Below are positions 9,803 through 22,123 of a stretch of 64,000 nt of DNA, one piece after another. How positions within the stretch are numbered: the first letter of the stretch is position 1; each line of letters begins with the position of its first letter. The DNA is taken from positions 1 to 64,000 of the forward strand of contig JAIRKE010000025.1 in NCBI GenBank assembly GCA_031260295.1. The letters run 5' to 3'. A model generated the notes under the pieces. It was not told the origin of the DNA, searched no databases, and was given only the letters and a program-made list of their open reading frames with translations. Source of the DNA: Azonexus sp. (GTDB taxonomy: Bacteria > Pseudomonadota > Gammaproteobacteria > Burkholderiales > Rhodocyclaceae). A program made the translations under genes and the position numbers.

Positions 9803-11059
9803 TTAGCTGCGAACCTGCCCGTCTCCCAGCACGACCCATTTCTGGCAGGTCAGGCCATCGAGCCCGACCGGGCCGCGGGCGTGAATCTTGTCGGTCGAGA
9901 TGCCGATTTCGGCGCCCAGACCGTACTCGAACCCGTCGGCGAAACGGGTCGAGGCGTTGATCATCACCGAGGCCGAATCGACCTCGCGCAGGAAGCGCAT
10001 GGCCAGCGGGTGATTATCGGTGACGATGGCGTCGGTGTGGTGCGAGGAATACTGATTGATGTGGGCGATTGCCTCGTCGATGCCGGCTACCACTTTGACC
10101 GAGATGATCGGCGCCAGATATTCGGTGTAGTAGTCCTCTTCCGTGGCCGCCACGGCGTTCGGGACGATGGCGCGGGTCTCGGTACAGCCGCGGATTTCGA
10201 CGCCCTTTTCGCTCAGCATTCGGGCAATGGGCGGCAGCAGTACAGCGGCGGCAGCGCGGTCGACCAGCAGCGACTCGGCCGTGTTGCAGGTGCCGTAGCG
10301 CTGGGTCTTGGCGTTTTCGACGATTTTCAGCGCCTTCGCCGGGTCGGCCTGGGTTTCCAGATAGACATGGCAGTTGCCGTCGAGGTGCTGAATCATCGGC
10401 ACCCGCGATTCGGCCAGCAGGCGGGCGATCAGGCCCTTGCCGCCGCGCGGGACGATGACATCGACAAATTCGCGCATCGTGATCAACTCGCCGACGGCGG
10501 CGCGGTCGGTGGTGGCGACCACCTGTACGGCCTCGGCCGGCAAGCCGGCGGCCTGCAGCGCTTCCTGCACCAGCGCGGCGATGGCGCGGTTGCAGTGGAT
10601 GGCTTCCGAACCGCCGCGCAGGATCGCGGCGTTGCCGGACTTCAGGCACAGCGCCGCGGCATCGGCGGTGACGTTCGGGCGGGCCTCGTAAATGATGCCG
10701 ATGACGCCCAACGGCACGCGCATCTTACCCACCTGGATGCCGGTCGGACGATACTTGATGTCGGTCATTTCGCCGATCGGATCGGGCAGCTTGGCCACCT
10801 GTTCAACGCCTTCGGCCATGTTGTCGACGCCTTTGTCGGTCAGCGTCAGGCGGTCGACCAGGGCTGCCTCCAGGCCGTTGGCGCGGGCGGTGGTGAGATC
10901 CTCGGCGTTGGCCACGAGCAGCGCCGCCTTGTCGCGGCGCAATGCGGCGGCGAGATGCAGCAGTGCGGCGTTCTTCTCGGCCGTCGTCGCCGACGCCAGG
11001 CGGCGCGAGGCGGCACGGGCCTGGCGGCCGAGGGTCTGCATATAGTCCTTGATGTCCAT
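9803..11059 (-). CDS. proA: Gamma-glutamyl phosphate reductase
   Basis: This 418-residue NADPH enzyme reduces glutamyl-5-phosphate to the semialdehyde in proline synthesis. It has the aldehyde-dehydrogenase fold: catalytic Cys in [15 protein letters not shown], the [10 protein letters not shown] and [14 protein letters not shown] blocks. The ATG at 11059 ([15 protein letters not shown]) is chosen over an upstream one adding ten unconserved residues. It is divergent from the small Cys protein downstream at 11144. Confidence 0.96.
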   Translation of the reverse strand: MDIKDYMQTLGRQARAASRRLASATTAEKNAALLHLAAALRRDKAALLVANAEDLTTARANGLEAALVDRLTLTDKGVDNMAEGVEQVAKLPDPIGEMTDIKYRPTGIQVGKMRVPLGVIGIIYEARPNVTADAAALCLKSGNAAILRGGSEAIHCNRAIAALVQEALQAAGLPAEAVQVVATTDRAAVGELITMREFVDVIVPRGGKGLIARLLAESRVPMIQHLDGNCHVYLETQADPAKALKIVENAKTQRYGTCNTAESLLVDRAAAAVLLPPIARMLSEKGVEIRGCTETRAIVPNAVAATEEDYYTEYLAPIISVKVVAGIDEAIAHINQYSSHHTDAIVTDNHPLAMRFLREVDSASVMINASTRFADGFEYGLGAEIGISTDKIHARGPVGLDGLTCQKWVVLGDGQVRS

Positions 11060-11143
11060 GCTTTTTCTACGGATGGGGCAATGAGCCATTATAGCCAGAC
11101 AAACTACAGGGAACTTCCGGAACGCGGTAAACTCTTACCGGCA

Positions 11144-11410
11144 ATGACGAAAGGGCTTTCCATCGAGGACGAGATGGCCGGGAAATTGATTCTGCCGACT
11201 GAAGTAAAGATTTGTGCGACGTGTAGTTATTGGGATGGTGAACGCCGCGTCGATGCCGATATGAACGTGGTGGTGGTCGACGATGGATGCCTGGGGGAGT
11301 GTCTGGTCCAGGGCCAGACCAGGCCCGGTCTGCACGATGTGCGCCAGGAATGCGATTGCATCTGGGAAGACCTGGGACCGGACGACTCGGTGAGCGGCAA
11401 GACCGCTTAG
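11144..11410 (+). CDS. Small hypothetical protein with CxxC and CxC
   Basis: An 88-residue soluble protein; I do not recognise a named family. Five Cys occur: KICATCSYWDGERR, DGCLGECLVQ and QECDCIWEDLG, which could form a zinc or Fe-S site. The start is uncertain: ATG at 11144 or at 11174 (preceded by GAGGACGAG); another in-frame ATG is at 11081. Its stop overlaps the converging holA stop by four bases. The compact motif pattern makes it likely real. Confidence 0.6.
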   Translation: MTKGLSIEDEMAGKLILPTEVKICATCSYWDGERRVDADMNVVVVDDGCLGECLVQGQTRPGLHDVRQECDCIWEDLGPDDSVSGKTA

Positions 11411-12447
11411 GCTGCGGTGCCCGCGGGATGGGCAATCAGCCGGCCGTCTGCACACAGGCCGAGACCCAGGCGCAGGAATTCTTCCCACAGGTTGCCCTGG
11501 CCGATGCCCTTGGCCAGACGGTCGATGCGCCCGGCTTGCCGCAGGGCAGCTTCGAGGGTGGCTGTGCTCAGGCGCTGCAGGGTCTTTTTGACCGCGATCT
11601 GGCGCGGTCCCCAGACCTTGGCTTCCTTGAGCAGCAGTTCGAGCGGCCGGCCATTGTCGAGGCCGCTGCGGATGGCCGCCAGGGCGCGGATTTCCTCGCT
11701 CATCGCCCACAGCACCAGCGGCGGCGCCTCGCCTTCCTGCATCAGCCCGTCGAGGGTCCGGGTCAGGCGGCCGATGTCGCCGGCCAGCAGCGCTTCGCGC
11801 AACCCGTCGATGTCGTAGCGGGCGACGTTGAGCACGGCATCGCGGATCTGGGCGGCGGACAAGGGGCCGGGCGGATAGAGCAGACCGAGCTTCTGGATTT
11901 CCTGATGGGCGGCAAGCAGGTTGCCTTCGACGCGCTCGGCGACGAATTTGAGGCTTTCGATCTCGGCACTCTGCTGCTGGCGGCGCAGCCGGCCGGCAAT
12001 CCAGCCGGGCAGCTCGGCCAGCGGCGGGGCATTCAGTTTCAAGGCGACGCCGGCATTGGCCAGGGCCGTGAACCAGACTGCCTTTTCCTCGCGCCAGTCA
12101 AGCTCCGGCAGGGTCACCAGCAGCAGGGTGTCCGGCGATAGATGCTGACACCATTGTTGCAGCACCGCACTGCCTTCCTTGCCCGGCTTGCCGGTGGGAA
12201 GGCGCAGGTCGATCAGTTTACGGTCGCCGAACAGCGACAGATTGCCGCCGGCGGCCAGCAATTGGCCCCAGTCGAATTGCGGCAACACCGTCAATACTTC
12301 GCGTTCGTTGTAACCCTGCTGGCGAGCTTTGGCGCGGATGGCATCAGCCGCTTCCAGGACCAGCAGCGGCTCGTCGCCGTACAAAACGTACAGCGGACGC
12401 AACTCGCGTTCGAGATGCGCGGCGAGCTGTTCGCCCTTGAGCAGCAT
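11407..12447 (-). CDS. holA: DNA polymerase III delta subunit
   Basis: The 346-residue delta subunit of the clamp loader opens the beta clamp. It begins MLLKGEQLAAHLERELRPLY and has the typical LYGDEPLLVLEAADAIR block, and later MQEGEAPPLVLWAMSEEIRAL in the collar domain. The chosen ATG overlaps the lptE stop (TAATG), implying translational coupling; a longer frame upstream only re-reads lptE. leuS-lptE-holA order is common in proteobacteria. Confidence 0.94.
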   Translation of the reverse strand: MLLKGEQLAAHLERELRPLYVLYGDEPLLVLEAADAIRAKARQQGYNEREVLTVLPQFDWGQLLAAGGNLSLFGDRKLIDLRLPTGKPGKEGSAVLQQWCQHLSPDTLLLVTLPELDWREEKAVWFTALANAGVALKLNAPPLAELPGWIAGRLRRQQQSAEIESLKFVAERVEGNLLAAHQEIQKLGLLYPPGPLSAAQIRDAVLNVARYDIDGLREALLAGDIGRLTRTLDGLMQEGEAPPLVLWAMSEEIRALAAIRSGLDNGRPLELLLKEAKVWGPRQIAVKKTLQRLSTATLEAALRQAGRIDRLAKGIGQGNLWEEFLRLGLGLCADGRLIAHPAGTAA

Positions 12448-12965
12448 TACTCGTCGTCTTCCTGGTTGGGGTCCTTCGGTTTGATCAGCGACAGCCGGCG
12501 CATGATCTGGCTGACCAGTTCGCTGGTCATGTCGCGCCACAGCAGGCGCTCTTCCTGATCCTTGGCCAGCACGTTGGAATCGTCGTAGGTAAGGTCGCGG
12601 CTCAGACTTAGCTCATTGGGGGGGACGATTTCCTGGCCCTTGGCGTTGACGATGCGGAAGCGGTAGGTCAACTGCAGCCGGTGTTCGCGTATGCGGCCCT
12701 GGGCATTGACGCTGAGGATGGTTTTCTGGCGGTTGTCCGACAGTTGTTGGAAGATCGCCTCTGCCTCCTTGGCGTTGTCGACGAGCGTGGTGGTGCCGCT
12801 GGCCCGGATGTAACGCTCGAGCCAGATGCGGACCTCGGAGGTCTCCGGCAGGGCGATGTGCAGGGTCTTGTAGGGCAGCGCGGCGCTCTGCGCGCCGCGC
12901 AGTTGAAAGCCGCAGCCGGCAACGACTGCGGCGAGCAGCAGGGCGGCCAGGGAGCGCAGCAGCAT
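12447..12965 (-). CDS. lptE: LPS-assembly lipoprotein LptE
   Basis: A 172-residue outer-membrane lipoprotein that plugs LptD during LPS insertion. The signal peptide ends in the lipobox VVAGCGFQLRG with the lipidated Cys at residue 18. LSLSRDLTYDDSNVLAKDQEE is the family's typical block. It lies 11 bases after leuS and overlaps holA by one base, so the three genes form one transcription unit. Confidence 0.94.
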   Translation of the reverse strand: MLLRSLAALLLAAVVAGCGFQLRGAQSAALPYKTLHIALPETSEVRIWLERYIRASGTTTLVDNAKEAEAIFQQLSDNRQKTILSVNAQGRIREHRLQLTYRFRIVNAKGQEIVPPNELSLSRDLTYDDSNVLAKDQEERLLWRDMTSELVSQIMRRLSLIKPKDPNQEDDE

Positions 12966-12976
12966 GGCGGTCTTCC

Positions 12977-15625
<2,649 letters not shown>

Positions 15626-15747
15626 TTATACTGGCTCGTGCCGGTGTCCGGCCGCGGCCGCGCCGGCCAGGGGAATTTCCGCAGCTATGCAGGCAAGCCC
15701 GGATGAGTCGTGGCGGTGGGGCCGGGAATGACGACTAAGCAGAAACG

Positions 15748-15775
15748 AAAAGACGGACCTACACGCCCGTCTTTT
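15748..15775 (-). terminator. Weak bidirectional hairpin terminator
   Basis: AAAAGACGG (15748-15756) pairs with CCGTCTTTT (15767-15775). T4 runs occur on both strands. It lies about 100 bases after the stop of the conserved hypothetical at 15878. A second hairpin (GCCCCGCC...GGCGGGGC, near 15824-15846) is without a T run. The rest of 15590-15877 holds the leuS upstream region and no gene I can support. Confidence 0.45.
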
Positions 15776-15877
15776 GGTGAGTCATGTCAGGGGCGCTTGC
15801 AGCGCCGGGGTGCCTATCTCGCCCGCCCCGCCGTGAATGGCGGGGCATGTGCTCGACCCGCAGTCAGATCCGTTCGC

Positions 15878-16237
15878 TCAGGCGGCGATCTTGTACTGAT
15901 CGCACATCCGCCCCCAGGCGTTTTGCCAGTAGCGGTAGGTGTTCTCGGCGGCCATCAGCGACAGCAGCGACATCCGGGTCTGGTGGCGCCATATCCAGGA
16001 CAGGCGCGGTGCCGGGGTTAGGCTGTATTGCGGCGTTTCGCCAACCTCATTCTCGACGAGGGCGAGGAAACGCTCGACGGACAGGCCCCAGTAATCGGAA
16101 CCTTCGGCCTTGTTGGTCAGGAATTCGGCTTCGGAAACGGCACGACGCCAGAGTTTCAGGGCCAGCTCGTCGCTGATGCCGGCCTTGCGGGCGATCCAGG
16201 GCAGGATTTTGGGTGCGGTCAGATTGTGTTTTTTCAT
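15878..16237 (-). CDS. Conserved hypothetical protein
   Basis: A 119-residue protein of no family I can name. It is basic and Trp-rich (LPWIARKAGISDELALKLW, LSWIWRHQTRMSLLSLMAAE, YRYWQNAWGRMCDQYKIAA) and has no signal peptide or membrane segment. A perfect ribosome site AAGGAG sits eight bases before ATG, and a promoter is visible (TGCACA at 16354-16359, 17 bp, TATACT at 16331-16336, minus strand). These expression signals make it a real, probably well-expressed gene. Confidence 0.75.
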   Translation of the reverse strand: MKKHNLTAPKILPWIARKAGISDELALKLWRRAVSEAEFLTNKAEGSDYWGLSVERFLALVENEVGETPQYSLTPAPRLSWIWRHQTRMSLLSLMAAENTYRYWQNAWGRMCDQYKIAA

Positions 16238-16330
16238 GCTAGTTACTCCTTTAGCTCGGTGGCGATAACCACGTTTGCTTTGAGTGCCTTGTGGGCGGAA
16301 AGTTTTGTGCGCTGCAACATATTTTCGGCA

Positions 16331-16359
16331 AGTATACTTCGCAGCTTTAGGCCTGTGCA
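16331..16359 (-). promoter_or_regulatory. Promoter of the conserved hypothetical at 15878-16237
   Basis: Minus-strand -35 TGCACA and -10 TATACT with a 17-bp spacer. The expected start is about 90 bases before the ATG. The remainder of 16238-16479, up to the uvrD start, shows no gene. Confidence 0.5.
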
Positions 16360-16479
16360 GTTTTTTTAGTGAAATTTTTCACGATCTCGCATCAATTCAA
16401 GTAATTGGCCACGCCATTCGCTAAGCAGGGCTTACCCGCCTTGCCCCTTCGGTAACTGCTTTGTTTGGGACTTGACGCA

Positions 16480-18621
16480 ATGTCCAACCTTCTCGACCAC
16501 CTCAATCCACCTCAGTTGCAAGCGGTGACCCTGCCGCCGGTACATGCGCTGATCCTGGCCGGCGCCGGCAGCGGCAAGACGCGGGTACTGACGACGCGTA
16601 TCGCCTGGCTGATGTCCACCGGTCAGGTCGGGCCGCACGGCATCCTGGCCGTGACCTTTACCAACAAGGCGGCCAAGGAAATGACAGCGCGCCTGTCGGC
16701 GCTGGTGCCGATCAACACGCGCGGTATGTGGATCGGTACTTTCCACGGGCTGTGCAATCGGCTGTTGCGCGCCCACCACCGCGAGGCCGGGCTGCCGCAG
16801 AGTTTCCAGATTCTCGATACGGCCGACCAGTTGGCGATGGTCAAGCGCCTGCTGAAGAATCTCAATGTCGACGACGAGAAGTACCCGCCGCGCGAGCTGT
16901 GCCATTTCATCAATGCCCACAAGGAGCAAGGCGTGCGCGCAGCGCAGGCCGAGGCCTACGACAATTACACGCAGAAGCGCGTCGAGTTGTACGCCGAGTA
17001 CGAGAGCCAGTGCAATCGCGAAGGCGTCGCCGATTTCGCCGAGCTGCTGTTGCGCTGCCACGAATTGCTGCAGCGCAACGAGCCGCTACGCCGGCATTAC
17101 CAAGACCGTTTTCGCGCCATCCTGGTCGACGAGTTCCAGGATACCAATCGCCTGCAATACGCCTGGCTGCAATTGCTAGCCGGCGGCGGTGCCAAGGTCT
17201 TCGCGGTTGGCGACGACGACCAGAGTATCTACGCCTTCCGCGGCGCCGAGGTCGGTAACATGCGCGATTTCGAGCGCGACTACGCCGGCGACCACATCAT
17301 CCGCCTGGAGCAGAATTACCGTTCGCACGGCAACATCCTGGCCGCCGCCAACGCGCTGATCCAGAACAACCGCGAGCGCTTGGGCAAAAATCTGTGGACT
17401 GACGCCGGTGACGGCGAGCCGATCCGTGCCTTTGAAGCTTGGTCAGATCTCGACGAAGCGCGTTTCGTGGTCGAGGAAATCCGTGAGCTGATGCGCGACG
17501 GCGTCTCACCGCTGCAAATTGCCGTGCTCTATCGCTCCAACGCCCAGTCGCGGGTGCTGGAAAACGAGTTGTTCACCAAGAACGTGCCGTACAAGGTCTA
17601 CGGCGGCCTGCGCTTCTTCGAGCGTCAGGAGATCAAGCATGCGCTGGCCTATCTGCGTCTCTTGGTCAATCCGGACGACGATACCGCCTTCCTGCGCGTG
17701 GTCAATTTCCCGACCCGCGGCATCGGCGCCCGCTCGCTGGAGAGCTTGGTGGCCACGGCCCATCAATTCAACTCCAGCCTTTACAACGCCGCCGCCTCGT
17801 TGAGCGGCAAGGCCGGCCAGACCGTCGGCGCTTTCATTCGCCTGATCGAAGCTTTACGCGCCGAGACCGAGGGCTTGCCGCTGCCGGAAGTCGTCGAGCA
17901 CGTCATCGAGAAATCCGGCCTGGCTCAGCATTACCGCAGCGAGAAGGAAGGCCAGGAACGCCTCGAAAACCTCGATGAACTGATCAACGCCGCCGCCACT
18001 TTCGTCGACGATGAGGGGGCGATCGGCGAGGGCGGTGCGCTGGTCTCCTTCCTGACGCTGGCCGCGTTGGAAGCTGGCGAGCATCAAGCCGGTGAAGGGC
18101 AAGAGGCGGTCCAGTTGATGTCGGTGCACTCGGCCAAGGGTCTGGAATTCGACGTGGTCTTCATTACCGGTCTGGAGCAGGGCCTGTTCCCGCACGAGAA
18201 CTCGGTCAACCAAGGGCGCGACGGCGTCGAGGAAGAGCGCCGGCTGATGTACGTCGCGGTCACGCGCGCCCGCCGCCGGCTCTACGTGAGCTGCGCGCAG
18301 ACCCGGATGTTGCATGGCCAGACCCGCTACTGCGTGCCGTCGGCTTTCCTCGACGAGATTCCCGAGCCCTTGCTGAAGAAACTGAATAAGAAAGCAGCGC
18401 CGGCAGCCGCGCCGGCTTACGGCGGTTTCGGCGGCGGCTACGCCGAGCCGGTGTCGGCCGGTGGCCTGCGCATCGGCCAGGGTGTCGAGCACGCCAAGTT
18501 CGGCGTCGGCGTCATCGTCGCCACCGAGGGACGCGGCGCTGATGCCCGCGTGCAGGTCAATTTCGGCGCTGCCGGCATGAAGTGGCTGGCCCTCGAATAC
18601 GCCAAACTGACGCCGTTGTAG
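16480..18621 (+). CDS. uvrD: UvrD/PcrA-family DNA helicase (SF1)
   Basis: A 713-residue 3'-5' helicase of excision and mismatch repair. Walker A is ILAGAGSGKTRVL; Walker B region VDEFQDTN; motif III GDDDQSIYAFRGAE; motif V/VI include LMSVHSAKGLEFDVVF and EEERRLMYVAVTRARRRL. The C-terminal Tudor-like domain (HAKFGVGVIVATEGRG) is present. The ATG at 16480 (MSNLLDHLNPPQLQAV) matches the family start; a longer form adds five residues. UvrD and Rep are hard to tell apart by eye; the C-terminal domain favours UvrD. Confidence 0.92.
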   Translation: MSNLLDHLNPPQLQAVTLPPVHALILAGAGSGKTRVLTTRIAWLMSTGQVGPHGILAVTFTNKAAKEMTARLSALVPINTRGMWIGTFHGLCNRLLRAHHREAGLPQSFQILDTADQLAMVKRLLKNLNVDDEKYPPRELCHFINAHKEQGVRAAQAEAYDNYTQKRVELYAEYESQCNREGVADFAELLLRCHELLQRNEPLRRHYQDRFRAILVDEFQDTNRLQYAWLQLLAGGGAKVFAVGDDDQSIYAFRGAEVGNMRDFERDYAGDHIIRLEQNYRSHGNILAAANALIQNNRERLGKNLWTDAGDGEPIRAFEAWSDLDEARFVVEEIRELMRDGVSPLQIAVLYRSNAQSRVLENELFTKNVPYKVYGGLRFFERQEIKHALAYLRLLVNPDDDTAFLRVVNFPTRGIGARSLESLVATAHQFNSSLYNAAASLSGKAGQTVGAFIRLIEALRAETEGLPLPEVVEHVIEKSGLAQHYRSEKEGQERLENLDELINAAATFVDDEGAIGEGGALVSFLTLAALEAGEHQAGEGQEAVQLMSVHSAKGLEFDVVFITGLEQGLFPHENSVNQGRDGVEEERRLMYVAVTRARRRLYVSCAQTRMLHGQTRYCVPSAFLDEIPEPLLKKLNKKAAPAAAPAYGGFGGGYAEPVSAGGLRIGQGVEHAKFGVGVIVATEGRGADARVQVNFGAAGMKWLALEYAKLTPL

Positions 18622-18631
18622 CCGCCGGGAT

Positions 18632-20512
18632 TCAGAGCGATACCTGCGTTCCCAGTTCGACTACGCGGTTCGAGGGAATGTTGAAAAAGGCCGTGGCGCT
18701 GCTGGCATTGCGGAACATCGCGATGAACAGCAGGGTGCGCCAGTAGGCCATGCGCGCGCCGAGTTTGGGAATGATCGTTTCGCGGCCGAGGAAGTAGGAG
18801 GTTTCCATCGGCTCCAGCGGCAGGCCGCTGGTGGCGGCAAGCGCCAGGGCGGCCGGGATGTCAGGCTCGTCCTTGAAGCCATAGTGGACGACGACCTGGG
18901 CGAAATTGTCGGGCAAGCGGTGGACTTCGACGCGGTCGATGTCAGGGACGTAGGGCACGTCGAAGACGCGGATGCTGAGGATGATCACGCAGTCGTGCAA
19001 TACCTTGTAGTGCTTCATGCTGTGCAGCAGCGCGTGCGGCACGGCCTCGGGATCGGGCGACATGAACACCGCCGTGCCCGGCACGCGGCTGATGCCGCAG
19101 CGGTCAAGGCCGGCGATGAACGGCCGCAGTTGCATGGCGTCGGCCGCGAGGCGCTCGGCCAGCAGTTCGCGGCCACGCTTCCAGGTGGTCAGCAGGATGA
19201 AGATCAGCAGCCCGAAAACCAGCGGGAACCAGCCGCCGTCGGGAATTTTCAGCGAGTTGGCGAGGAAGAAGCTGAGGTCGATGACGATGAAGGGCAGGGC
19301 GCCGGCCACGGCGAGGATCGGATGCCAGCGCCACAAGCGGATGGCGACGGCGATAGCCAGGAAATTGGTCATCAGCATCGTGCCGGTCACCGCGATGCCG
19401 TAGGCGCCGGCCAGCTTCGACGACGAGCCGAATTCGACGACCAGCACGATGATGGCGACCAGCATCAGCCAGTTAACCGCTGGCAGGTAGATCTGTCCTA
19501 TCTCGCGCTCCGACGTGTGCTGCGTTTCCAGGCGCGGCGTGTAGCCGAGTTGCATGGCTTGGCGAGTCATCGAGAAGGCGCCCGAAATCACCGACTGCGA
19601 AGCGATGACGGTGGCGACGGTAGCCAGGATCACCAGCGGGTAACGGCCCCATTCTGGTGCCAGCAGGTAGAACGGGTTTTCGATCGCGGCCGGGTTGGCC
19701 AGCAGCAGTGCGCCCTGGCCGAAGTAATTGAGCAGCAGCGCCGGCAACACGTAGCCGATCCAAGCGTACTGGATCGGCCGGGCGCCGAAATGCCCCATGT
19801 CGGCGTACAGCGCTTCCGCTCCGGTCAGGCAGAGGACGACAGCGCCCAAGGCCAGGAAACCGAGCAAGGAATTGCTGGTCAGGAAGCGTAGCGCATGCAG
19901 TGGATTGGCCGCCGCCAGCACGGCCGGGTTGGCGACGATGGCGGCGATACCGAGCAGCGCCAGGATCGCGAACCAGAGGCTCATCACTGGCCCGAACAGG
20001 GCACCGACACTAGCTGTGCCGCGGCGCTGGAAGACGAACAGCAGTACCAGCACGGTGATGGTGATCGGCTGGATGTAAGGGTTGAAGGCCGGTGTGATGA
20101 TGGCCAGGCCCTCGACCGCCGATAGCACTGAAATAGCCGGCGTGATGATGCCGTCGCCGTAGAACAGGGAGGCGCCGATCAGACCGCAGACAATCAGCAT
20201 CCGCTGCTGCCAACTGCCCGGCACGCTGCGCTGCATGGCCAGCGTCATCAGCGCGATGATGCCGCCTTCGCCCTTGTTGTTGGCGCGCATGATGAAGGAC
20301 ACGTATTTGAGTGTGACGACGATGAACAGCGCCCAGAAGAACAACGACAAGGTGCCGAGCACATTGTCCGGCGTGATCGGTACCGGGTGATGGCTGCTGC
20401 CGAAGACCTCCTTCAGCGAGTACAGCGGGCTGGTGCCAATGTCGCCGAAGACGACGCCGAGGGCGGCGAGGGTCAGGGTGGCCAGGCGTTTCTTGTCGTG
20501 TTCCTGTTGCAT
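18632..20512 (-). CDS. kup: Low-affinity potassium transporter Kup
   Basis: A 626-residue inner-membrane K+/H+ symporter. The N-terminus LTLAALGVVFGDIGTSPLYS is the Kup signature; about twelve hydrophobic segments follow and end near residue 440, then a cytoplasmic C-terminal domain (e.g. VHYGFKDEPDIPAALA, SYFLGRETIIP). The ATG at 20512 has GGAG at eight bases; the longer frame upstream is not conserved. It converges with uvrD with only ten bases between stops. Confidence 0.95.
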   Translation of the reverse strand: MQQEHDKKRLATLTLAALGVVFGDIGTSPLYSLKEVFGSSHHPVPITPDNVLGTLSLFFWALFIVVTLKYVSFIMRANNKGEGGIIALMTLAMQRSVPGSWQQRMLIVCGLIGASLFYGDGIITPAISVLSAVEGLAIITPAFNPYIQPITITVLVLLFVFQRRGTASVGALFGPVMSLWFAILALLGIAAIVANPAVLAAANPLHALRFLTSNSLLGFLALGAVVLCLTGAEALYADMGHFGARPIQYAWIGYVLPALLLNYFGQGALLLANPAAIENPFYLLAPEWGRYPLVILATVATVIASQSVISGAFSMTRQAMQLGYTPRLETQHTSEREIGQIYLPAVNWLMLVAIIVLVVEFGSSSKLAGAYGIAVTGTMLMTNFLAIAVAIRLWRWHPILAVAGALPFIVIDLSFFLANSLKIPDGGWFPLVFGLLIFILLTTWKRGRELLAERLAADAMQLRPFIAGLDRCGISRVPGTAVFMSPDPEAVPHALLHSMKHYKVLHDCVIILSIRVFDVPYVPDIDRVEVHRLPDNFAQVVVHYGFKDEPDIPAALALAATSGLPLEPMETSYFLGRETIIPKLGARMAYWRTLLFIAMFRNASSATAFFNIPSNRVVELGTQVSL

Positions 20513-20738
20513 GTGATTCTCCCAAAACCGGGCAGTGCAGACCGCGTGGCACCGACCGGAAGGCCGGCGCCGGGAGATGCGCCGCGCAACGGTGCCGCCA
20601 TTCTGGCCGAGGTGCCGCAAAAATGTCATATATATTGCCTGCGCCCGGCCCCGCCGGGTTTTCACCAATCGTCGCTAGATCGTCGGGCAGGGCGGTGATA
20701 ACCTAGATTCATTGCTCATAACAAACAAGGAAACAACG

Positions 20739-20795
20739 ATGTCCCACGCCACCTGCATGCACCAGACCATCGGCTCGACCGTGCTGTTGCCGTGA
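20739..20795 (+). CDS. Possible 18-codon upstream reading frame coupled to the TAXI gene
   Basis: ATG at 20739 is preceded by AAGGA at good spacing and opens an 18-residue frame (MSHATCMHQTIGSTVLLP). Its TGA overlaps the next gene's ATG as ATGA-type TGATG. No strong independent ribosome site is seen for the downstream gene, so translation of this short frame may feed it. It could also be a decayed gene start or chance; the peptide has no recognised regulatory character. Confidence 0.35.
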   Translation: MSHATCMHQTIGSTVLLP

Positions 20796-22123
20796 TGGTG
20801 GCGAGGATCAAGGCTAGTTTGCTGTCACTACGCGATCTGTTCGCGACGGCGTGGTGGATTGCCCTGATCGTCGGCATCGGTTTTGTCGTCGCCTGGCAAT
20901 TTGTCAAACCGGCGCCGCCCAGTCACATCGTCATCAGCACCGGCGGCGAGGGGGGCGCCTATTACCAGTTCGCCCAGCGCTACGCGGCCATTCTGGCGCG
21001 CAGCGGGGTGACGCTCGAAGTTCGTACCTCGAACGGGTCGCGCCAAAACATCAAGCGCCTCGAAAAGGGCGAGGCGGATGTTGCCTTTGTCCAGGGTGGC
21101 GTCATCGAGCCGCCGGCCGATCCCGACGCTGTCCCGGACAACGACCTCTATTCGCTCGGCAGTGTTTTCTACGAGCCGATCTGGGTTTTTTATCGCGGCA
21201 ACAAGCCACTGACCCGGCTGACTGATTTGCGCGGCAAACGCATCGCCATTGGCCAGGAAGGCTCGGGCATCCGTCGCTTGGCCAGACAACTGCTGGAAGC
21301 CAACGAAATCGAAATCAACGACAAGCTGCTGCCGCTGGACGGTCTGGATGCTGCGGAAGAATTGCAGCAAGGGCGCATCGACGCGGCTTTCATCATCGCT
21401 GCCGAAAATGCGCCGGTGGTGCAGGTGCTGCTGCGCTCGCCCGGCGTGCGCCTGATGAACTTCACCCAGGCCAACGCCTACCAGCGCCGCTTCCCCTTCC
21501 TGACCCGCTTGACGCTGCCGCAGGGCGTTGCCGATCTGGTCCGCGACTATCCACCGGAAGACATCCGCCTGCTGGCACCGACCGCTAATCTAGTCGTCCG
21601 CGGCGACCTGCATCCGGCGCTGCAGACCCTGCTGCTGCAGGCGGCCAGCGAGGTACACGGGGCCAGCGGGTTCTTCCAGAGTGCTGGCGAGTTTCCATCC
21701 TACATGGACCCGCTGCTGCCACTGTCGCCGGAAGCGGCGCGCTACTACAAATCGGGGCCGCCTTTCCTGCAACGCTACCTGCCGTTCTGGCTGGCGGTGC
21801 TGTTCGACCGCACGATCGTGTTGCTGGTGCCGTTCCTCGCCCTGCTCATCCCGCTCTTGCGCTTTGCCCCGGCGCTCTACAGTTGGCGGGTGCGCGCCAA
21901 GGTGTTCCGCTGCTATGGCGAGTTACGTTCCCTGGACGACGACATCCGGCAGCGCTTCGACATTGCCCAGTTAGCCGACTACCGGCGCCGCCTCGACGCG
22001 CTCGACGAGGCGGCGCGCGAACTGCACATACCGCTCGGCTTCTCCGACCTGGCCTACACGCTGCGCGAACACGTCAATCTCGTCCGCCATATTCTTGAGC
22101 AACAGGAGCAACAAGCGTCATGA
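20795..22123 (+). CDS. TAXI-family substrate-binding protein with membrane anchors
   Basis: A 442-residue protein related to the TAXI class of TRAP solute receptors (VISTGGEGGAYYQFAQRYA, KGEADVAFVQGGV, LRGKRIAIGQEGSGIRRLA). An N-terminal hydrophobic segment (residues about 19-35) is kept rather than a cleaved signal, and a second (IVLLVPFLALLIPLLRF) comes near residue 345, followed by a cytoplasmic helical tail. No TRAP permease gene is nearby, so a sensing role is possible. The stop overlaps the parA-like start (ATGA). Confidence 0.8.
   Translation: MVARIKASLLSLRDLFATAWWIALIVGIGFVVAWQFVKPAPPSHIVISTGGEGGAYYQFAQRYAAILARSGVTLEVRTSNGSRQNIKRLEKGEADVAFVQGGVIEPPADPDAVPDNDLYSLGSVFYEPIWVFYRGNKPLTRLTDLRGKRIAIGQEGSGIRRLARQLLEANEIEINDKLLPLDGLDAAEELQQGRIDAAFIIAAENAPVVQVLLRSPGVRLMNFTQANAYQRRFPFLTRLTLPQGVADLVRDYPPEDIRLLAPTANLVVRGDLHPALQTLLLQAASEVHGASGFFQSAGEFPSYMDPLLPLSPEAARYYKSGPPFLQRYLPFWLAVLFDRTIVLLVPFLALLIPLLRFAPALYSWRVRAKVFRCYGELRSLDDDIRQRFDIAQLADYRRRLDALDEAARELHIPLGFSDLAYTLREHVNLVRHILEQQEQQAS

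Noticed and set aside
18884-19891. A plus-strand frame of 335 residues opposite kup
   Set aside because: Low-complexity Asp/Gln/Gly-rich shadow of the transporter gene.
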